From Candidatus Magasanikiibacteriota bacterium (GTDB lineage Bacteria > Patescibacteriota > Patescibacteriia > Magasanikbacterales > UBA922): a stretch of DNA of 44,712 bases. Positions 40,072 to 44,712 of this stretch are shown piece after piece; positions within the stretch are counted from its first letter, which is position 1; every line of letters begins with the position of its first letter. Both the position numbers and the translations under genes were made by a program. The stretch is taken from NCBI GenBank assembly GCA_002716765.1, contig PBBY01000006.1, forward strand, positions 1 to 44,712. Reading direction: 5' to 3'. The notes beneath the pieces are model-generated. The model saw only the letters and a list, made by a program, of their open reading frames with translations. It had not been told where the DNA came from and did no database searches.

Positions 40072-40669
40072 ACGGGTACATTTGAATAAGTGTAAGTGCT
40101 TTGCAAGGAGACATCACGTGTTCCTTGTACAAAGAAATCTTTTCTACTTCATCTTGAAATACTTCTTTTGAGGTTTTATTTCTTCCACTTGGAATATCCG
40201 TTGGCAAAATATCATCTGTTAGATTAAAAATTATACCATTCCAGTTGAGTTCTGTTGCGGCTTGCAAAAATGTCAGAAATGGCCTGAGTTGATGATGAGT
40301 TGAACCAGAAACAGCAACCCTCTTCCATCCTTTATCTTTTACGAGTGTAAGAGTGTGCATAGCTTGGTCTCTGGTATGCATTGCAGAATCAAGTGTAATA
40401 ACATCTTGTTCTTTTACCCCTGACTCCACAAGCCAATCATTCATTTCTTGTAAAGAAATATTGGTTTCACCAATGCGGGTCCCTGTTCCAACAAGGATAT
40501 CATTCCCTACCAATAGAACTGTTTGCACAAATTGTTCCTGATAAAGCTCAAGTACTTTTTTTCCTCTATCATACTGATCACCTTGCAGCCAGATTACCGT
40601 ATCTACCTTTTGAAAAGGTTGGGTTGTTACATACTCTTGCAAGATACGAATACACTCATCATGTTCCAT
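40046..40669 (-). CDS. DUF218 / YdcF-like protein
   Basis: 207 aa; DTVIWLQGDQYDRGKKVLELYQ, MHTRDQAMHTLTLVKDKGWKRVAVSGSTHHQLRPFLTF. Confidence 0.65.
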   Translation of the reverse strand: MEHDECIRILQEYVTTQPFQKVDTVIWLQGDQYDRGKKVLELYQEQFVQTVLLVGNDILVGTGTRIGETNISLQEMNDWLVESGVKEQDVITLDSAMHTRDQAMHTLTLVKDKGWKRVAVSGSTHHQLRPFLTFLQAATELNWNGIIFNLTDDILPTDIPSGRNKTSKEVFQDEVEKISLYKEHVMSPCKALTLIQMYPYDYYIPSG

Positions 40670-40670
40670 A

Positions 40671-41339
40671 CTAAGTAAGTTTTCTTACCAAACAGAGTGC
40701 TTCTGCTGCATACATTCCAGCCTCAATTCCACGAAATTTCGCAAGCACGCGGATTCCTTCACTTGAGCGTGAATGTGGAAAGTCTCGAATCTCTGATGCA
40801 TAAGCTTCCATAGCCTTCACCTTTTGTTCCAGCACATCTTTTATATCTACATACACATTTGGAGAAAATTGTTTATGATCTTTATGTTGCCATTCAGTAG
40901 AAGAAAGCGTTTCAAATGTATAGAGCTCCTTTGGACAATTATCATTGCACGGTCTACACGCAGTAATTACTGCATGATATATTTTTTGATGATCAATATT
41001 CACATCATATCCATGATGCGTATAGACCACCTCTGGTTTAATGTCTGCAACATACTTTTCAACTTCTTTTGCAATATCAAGAAGTGCAACACTATCAAAT
41101 CTGTTATCTGGAAAATCTGAGAAGAATACCTCTTTAAACCCAATAATATCCCCTGCACGTTTTGCTTCTTGACGAAGCTCTGAAAAAGCATCATTTGCAT
41201 ACTCATCTCGGGAAGCCACACCTTCTCCCAAAATGAGTGCATAGACTAAGTCCCCTGCTTGCGCGTGTTTGATTGCTACACCACCACACCCTAAGAGTTC
41301 ATCATCAGGGTGTGCGGCAATAACTAATACGTTACTCAT
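40671..41339 (-). CDS. PIG-L family (LmbE-like) deacetylase
   Basis: 222 aa; VLVIAAHPDDELLGCGGVAIKHAQAGD, VYTHHGYDVNIDHQKIYHAV. Confidence 0.92.
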   Translation of the reverse strand: MSNVLVIAAHPDDELLGCGGVAIKHAQAGDLVYALILGEGVASRDEYANDAFSELRQEAKRAGDIIGFKEVFFSDFPDNRFDSVALLDIAKEVEKYVADIKPEVVYTHHGYDVNIDHQKIYHAVITACRPCNDNCPKELYTFETLSSTEWQHKDHKQFSPNVYVDIKDVLEQKVKAMEAYASEIRDFPHSRSSEGIRVLAKFRGIEAGMYAAEALCLVRKLT

Positions 41340-42025
41340 ACCTTTTTTTGTTTAATAATTACTGTTGCCGTGACTTTTCCACTTTCTTGCAACTTTGCAT
41401 TTTTGAATTCAATCTTTACTGACTCATTTTCAATAAATGCTGGTGGATATCCCTCAGCATCAAGCATGCGGATGTAGTCATATACCTTGGTAACACCAAC
41501 AAGCCCCGCAATGTTTCCGTCTTTTGCTTTTCTTCTTGCAAAAGCGACAACTTCTCCTGTTTGTGCAACGGGTTGCAAGTCTTCCTCTAAAAATCGTGGA
41601 ATCATTTTAGTAAACACCACGTCAGAAAATCGATTAAAAATTTCTGTTGCAGATCCTGCAAGTGAAAGTTCCTCTTTCATGAAAACGTCTCCCGTATCAA
41701 TTCCGTCAGCCACTTGAATCGCACTGATCTTAGTTTTCATTTTCCCACGAACAATTAAATTTTGCAGCGGACTCCCACCTCTTCCGTACGGAAGATCGGT
41801 CATATGAAACACAATACAGGTAAACATACCAAAGACACTACTAGGAATAATCCAAGACCAGTGCGGTAAGAACACATATTTGGGATTAATTTTCTCAAGA
41901 TTTTCTTTTGTGAGCTCTTCTTTTTCTGTAACCAAAACCCAATCATGCTCAGGGTGCCCCTCAATAAAATGTTTTGCATTCCCTATATTCCAACTTTTAA
42001 TTGTGGCAATAACATAAGTGGCCAT
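41336..42025 (-). CDS. Formyltransferase-family protein (sugar N-formyltransferase-like)
   Basis: 229 aa; VFHMTDLPYGRGGSPLQNLIVRGKMKTKISAIQVADGIDTGDVFMKEEL. Confidence 0.8.
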   Translation of the reverse strand: MATYVIATIKSWNIGNAKHFIEGHPEHDWVLVTEKEELTKENLEKINPKYVFLPHWSWIIPSSVFGMFTCIVFHMTDLPYGRGGSPLQNLIVRGKMKTKISAIQVADGIDTGDVFMKEELSLAGSATEIFNRFSDVVFTKMIPRFLEEDLQPVAQTGEVVAFARRKAKDGNIAGLVGVTKVYDYIRMLDAEGYPPAFIENESVKIEFKNAKLQESGKVTATVIIKQKKV

Positions 42026-42035
42026 ACAACTCTGC

Positions 42036-43106
42036 TTAACTAATTAAATCCCAGCTTATACGTACACCTCTTTCAACATCTTTTGTTGCCGTTTTTCCAA
42101 GCACATTCGGAAGTTCTTTTGGCTCAAGCCCATGCCCTGGACGAATACAGCGTACATTTTCTCTGGTAAATTCATCTCCCGCTTTCATATCTTTAATTAC
42201 ATATAGCGATCTTCTAAATACTAAATTTTCTGATTCTTTTTTACCAGTTATATAATTTGGCTTTCCAATTGCTTGTTCAGCTTCTCTTACTGATTGTACA
42301 AGTTGTTTTAATTCTTCTGGTTCTAAAGAAAACGCTGCGTCTGGCCCACCATCTGCACGACGCAAGGTAAAGTGTTTTTCAATAATAGAGGCCCCAAGAG
42401 CTACTCCCATAAGTGGTACCACAATTCCTAAACTATCCATACTGTGGTCTGAAAGCCCAGAAACAACATTAAACCGCGTGCGGATATCTTCAATAGTTGC
42501 AAGATTCATTTGATCAGCCGTAGCAGGGTATGAGCTTACACAGTGAAGTGCCGCAACTTCTGGCGCGCCTGATTCTTTCAATGTGTTAATTGCAAGCTCT
42601 AAATCTTCTACAGAAGTCATTCCACGAGAAATAATAACGGGCTTTTTTGTACTTCCAATTTTTTGCAAAAGCTCAATGTCTCCTGATTCAAAAGATGCAA
42701 CCTTGTAAAGCGGTACACCTAGCCCTTCCAGAAAATCCACGGCGCTAGTATCAAACGGTGTTGAGAAGAAAAGCAACCTCTTAGATTCAGAATACTCTTT
42801 TAATTCTTTTTGCCATTCCCACGGAGTGTGTGCCCATTCATACAATTCATAAAGTGTTTTCCCTTTCCAAACATCGTTCACGCCAACCAAAAAATCTGAT
42901 TTATCACAATTTATTGTCATAGTGTCTGGTGTGTAGGTTTGCAATTTTACGGCATCAACACCAGCTTCAACAGCAGCATCAATCATTTTTTTTGCACGCT
43001 CAAAATCATGATTATGATTTCCAGACATTTCCGCAATAATAAAACACGGCTCCCCTGGACCAATTTTTCTTTCTCCTTTTGGTGTTTGAATTATTATATT
43101 TTTCAT
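42036..43106 (-). CDS. pseI: Pseudaminic acid synthase-like (NeuB/PseI family, SAF domain)
   Basis: 356 aa; CFIIAEMSGNHNHDFERAKKMIDAAVEAGVDAVKLQTYTPDTMTINCDKSDF, GLSDHSMDSLGIVVPLMGVALGASIIEKHFTL, FRRSLYVIKDMKAGDEFTRENVRCIRPGHGL. Confidence 0.9.
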   Translation of the reverse strand: MKNIIIQTPKGERKIGPGEPCFIIAEMSGNHNHDFERAKKMIDAAVEAGVDAVKLQTYTPDTMTINCDKSDFLVGVNDVWKGKTLYELYEWAHTPWEWQKELKEYSESKRLLFFSTPFDTSAVDFLEGLGVPLYKVASFESGDIELLQKIGSTKKPVIISRGMTSVEDLELAINTLKESGAPEVAALHCVSSYPATADQMNLATIEDIRTRFNVVSGLSDHSMDSLGIVVPLMGVALGASIIEKHFTLRRADGGPDAAFSLEPEELKQLVQSVREAEQAIGKPNYITGKKESENLVFRRSLYVIKDMKAGDEFTRENVRCIRPGHGLEPKELPNVLGKTATKDVERGVRISWDLIS

Positions 43107-43143
43107 ATATTAGTTTAATCTTACAAACTATTGATTATAGTTT

Positions 43144-44277
43144 CTACATTTGTACCAAGAATTTTAATGTCTCAACAACAACATCTTGATCCTCATCACT
43201 CAAGAAAGGGTAAAGAGGAATTGAGATAATACTATCATACCAAGACTCAGCAACAGGGCATAAGCCCGACACATACCCCTTTTTTTTGTAATACGGGTGA
43301 TAATGCACAGGAATATAATGCACCTGTACCCAAATTCCCTTAGCTCTTAACGCTTCAAAAAGTTTTAATCGTTTTTTTGAACCCCCCTTTCTGAGTCTTA
43401 TGACATACAAATGCCATGCAGACAAAGAAAGGTCTGTGTCATTGGGTGGGAGTATTATTTCTGAAACATCGCCCAACAACTCCTCATATCTACTCGCCAG
43501 AGTAGCTCTTTTTTCTATAAACGAGTCTATTTTTTTTAATTGACTCAAACCAAGAGCAGCATGAATATCGCTCAACCGATAGTTTAAACCAAGGGTATTC
43601 ATCTGATAATACCAACTCCCATGTATTGTACCATCTTCTACTTTTTTATCAATACCATGGGAAGAAAAATGTTTCATTTTTCTATAAAAATTATAGTTAT
43701 TTGTTAGTACGGCACCGCCTTCCCCTGTGGTTATTCCTTTAACAGGGTGGAAACTACATGTTGTGAGGTCGGCCAAAGACCCGATCTTTTTTCCTTTATA
43801 TGAGGCCCCGAAAGAATGGGCAGCATCTGAAATAAAATTCAAGTTATGACGATATGCTATATTACGAATTACATCATACTCAACAGGTCTTCCGGCATAG
43901 TCAACAGAAACAATAGCCTTGGTTTTTTTTGTGATTGCTGATTCTACCAATGTCTCATCAATATTACCAGAATCTTTCTTTATATCAACAAACACCGGTC
44001 TTGCCCCCTGCCAAACAGCAGCATTACTTGTGGCAACAAATGTCATAGGTGTTGTGATAATCTCATCACCTGGAGACAAATTAATTGCATTATACGCCGT
44101 GTGTAGTGCCGCAGTACCATTTGCCACAGCCACAGCATATTTTACGCCGCAATAATTTGCCAAGGCTTGTTCAAACGCTTCAACTTTTGGCCCTTGTGTC
44201 AGGTAATCAGAAGTAAGTGTTTCTAGAACTGCATCTATATCATCCTGTTCAATTGTTTGTCGACTGTAAGGAATCAT
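43144..44277 (-). CDS. pseC: UDP-4-keto-6-deoxy-HexNAc aminotransferase (PseC-like, DegT/DnrJ/EryC1 family)
   Basis: 377 aa; MIPYSRQTIEQDDIDAVLETLTSDYLTQGPKVEAFE, AIVSVDYAGRPVEYD, CSFHPVKGITTGEGGAVLTN. Confidence 0.9.
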   Translation of the reverse strand: MIPYSRQTIEQDDIDAVLETLTSDYLTQGPKVEAFEQALANYCGVKYAVAVANGTAALHTAYNAINLSPGDEIITTPMTFVATSNAAVWQGARPVFVDIKKDSGNIDETLVESAITKKTKAIVSVDYAGRPVEYDVIRNIAYRHNLNFISDAAHSFGASYKGKKIGSLADLTTCSFHPVKGITTGEGGAVLTNNYNFYRKMKHFSSHGIDKKVEDGTIHGSWYYQMNTLGLNYRLSDIHAALGLSQLKKIDSFIEKRATLASRYEELLGDVSEIILPPNDTDLSLSAWHLYVIRLRKGGSKKRLKLFEALRAKGIWVQVHYIPVHYHPYYKKKGYVSGLCPVAESWYDSIISIPLYPFLSDEDQDVVVETLKFLVQM

Positions 44278-44712
44278 ATTGTATTTAACAACTCTTTTAA
44301 ACTATCTTCACTTAGCCAATCTTTGTTATTATTACTTGCATAAAAAAAGTTTTCTTTTGTTTTTTTAAGATGTTTATATTTATCAACCAACTTTTCATCG
44401 GCTGATGCTGGTAATATAATGTAATTAGCTTCATCTTCATATGTATTTCTAGACTCTTCACAGGTAACCAATGACTCATGTAATTTTTCTCCTGGTCTTA
44501 TTCCAACTGTTTTTATACCACAACCTGGAGCAACAAAACCAATAAAATCCTTTACGTTCATGCTTGGAATTTTAGGTATAAATATCTCTCCACCATAACT
44601 ATGTTCCAACGCATGGCAAACAAGTGCAACGCCTTGATCCAAAGTAATCCAAAACCGTGTCATATCTTCATGAGTAAGGGTAATTTCCCCAGTACTTTTT
44701 TGTTTTTCAATA
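44274..44712 (-). CDS. pseB: UDP-GlcNAc 4,6-dehydratase (inverting), C-terminal part; gene runs off right edge
   Basis: Frame stays open upstream of the track Met: ..IEKQKSTGEITLTHEDMTRFWITLDQGVALVCHALEHSYGGEIFIPKIPSMNVKDFIG..GIRPGEKLHESLVT, characteristic PseB/FlaA1 C-terminus. Confidence 0.88.
   Translation of the reverse strand, partial: IEKQKSTGEITLTHEDMTRFWITLDQGVALVCHALEHSYGGEIFIPKIPSMNVKDFIGFVAPGCGIKTVGIRPGEKLHESLVTCEESRNTYEDEANYIILPASADEKLVDKYKHLKKTKENFFYASNNNKDWLSEDSLKELLNTI

Noticed and set aside
1-44712. Prophage, transposase or integrase signatures
   Set aside because: No recombinase, transposase, phage structural genes or flanking inverted repeats recognised; islands inferred from gene content only.

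Overview
AT-rich, compact 44.7 kb chromosomal window. Gene content and architecture (DUF4012 protein, DD-peptidase with an N-terminal lytic-like domain, degenerate PriA, many surface-glycan genes, stand-alone pilT) suggest a Patescibacteria/CPR-type bacterium; that taxonomy is inference only. Left part: housekeeping and envelope genes (holB, mreB, rsmI, DD-peptidase, MEMO/LigB-like, priA-def-fmt), a polysaccharide block (O-antigen ligase, GT2, GT4, flippase), rny, HU, tRNA-Glu(CTC) and tRNA-Met(CAT), PBP2/FtsI, pilT, folD. Centre: a nucleotide-sugar epimerase and two nucleotide-sugar dehydrogenases, then a ~1387-aa Cys-rich lipoprotein with 17 MopE-like 'CDGLDNDCDG..DE' motifs and a C-terminal DUF1566-like domain. 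Right part: a tightly packed minus-strand run of 13 genes. It combines pseudaminate-type genes (pseB partial, pseC, pseI) with two formyltransferases, a PIG-L deacetylase, a DUF218 protein, a Gfo/Idh oxidoreductase, a class III aminotransferase, an SpsF-like cytidylyltransferase, and a sulfate-activation/reduction module (cysH, cysD, cysN-cysC fusion). The most interesting signals are this nonulosonate plus sulfate operon, the PriA homolog lacking recognisable helicase motifs but keeping its zinc cysteines, and the repeat-rich lipoprotein.
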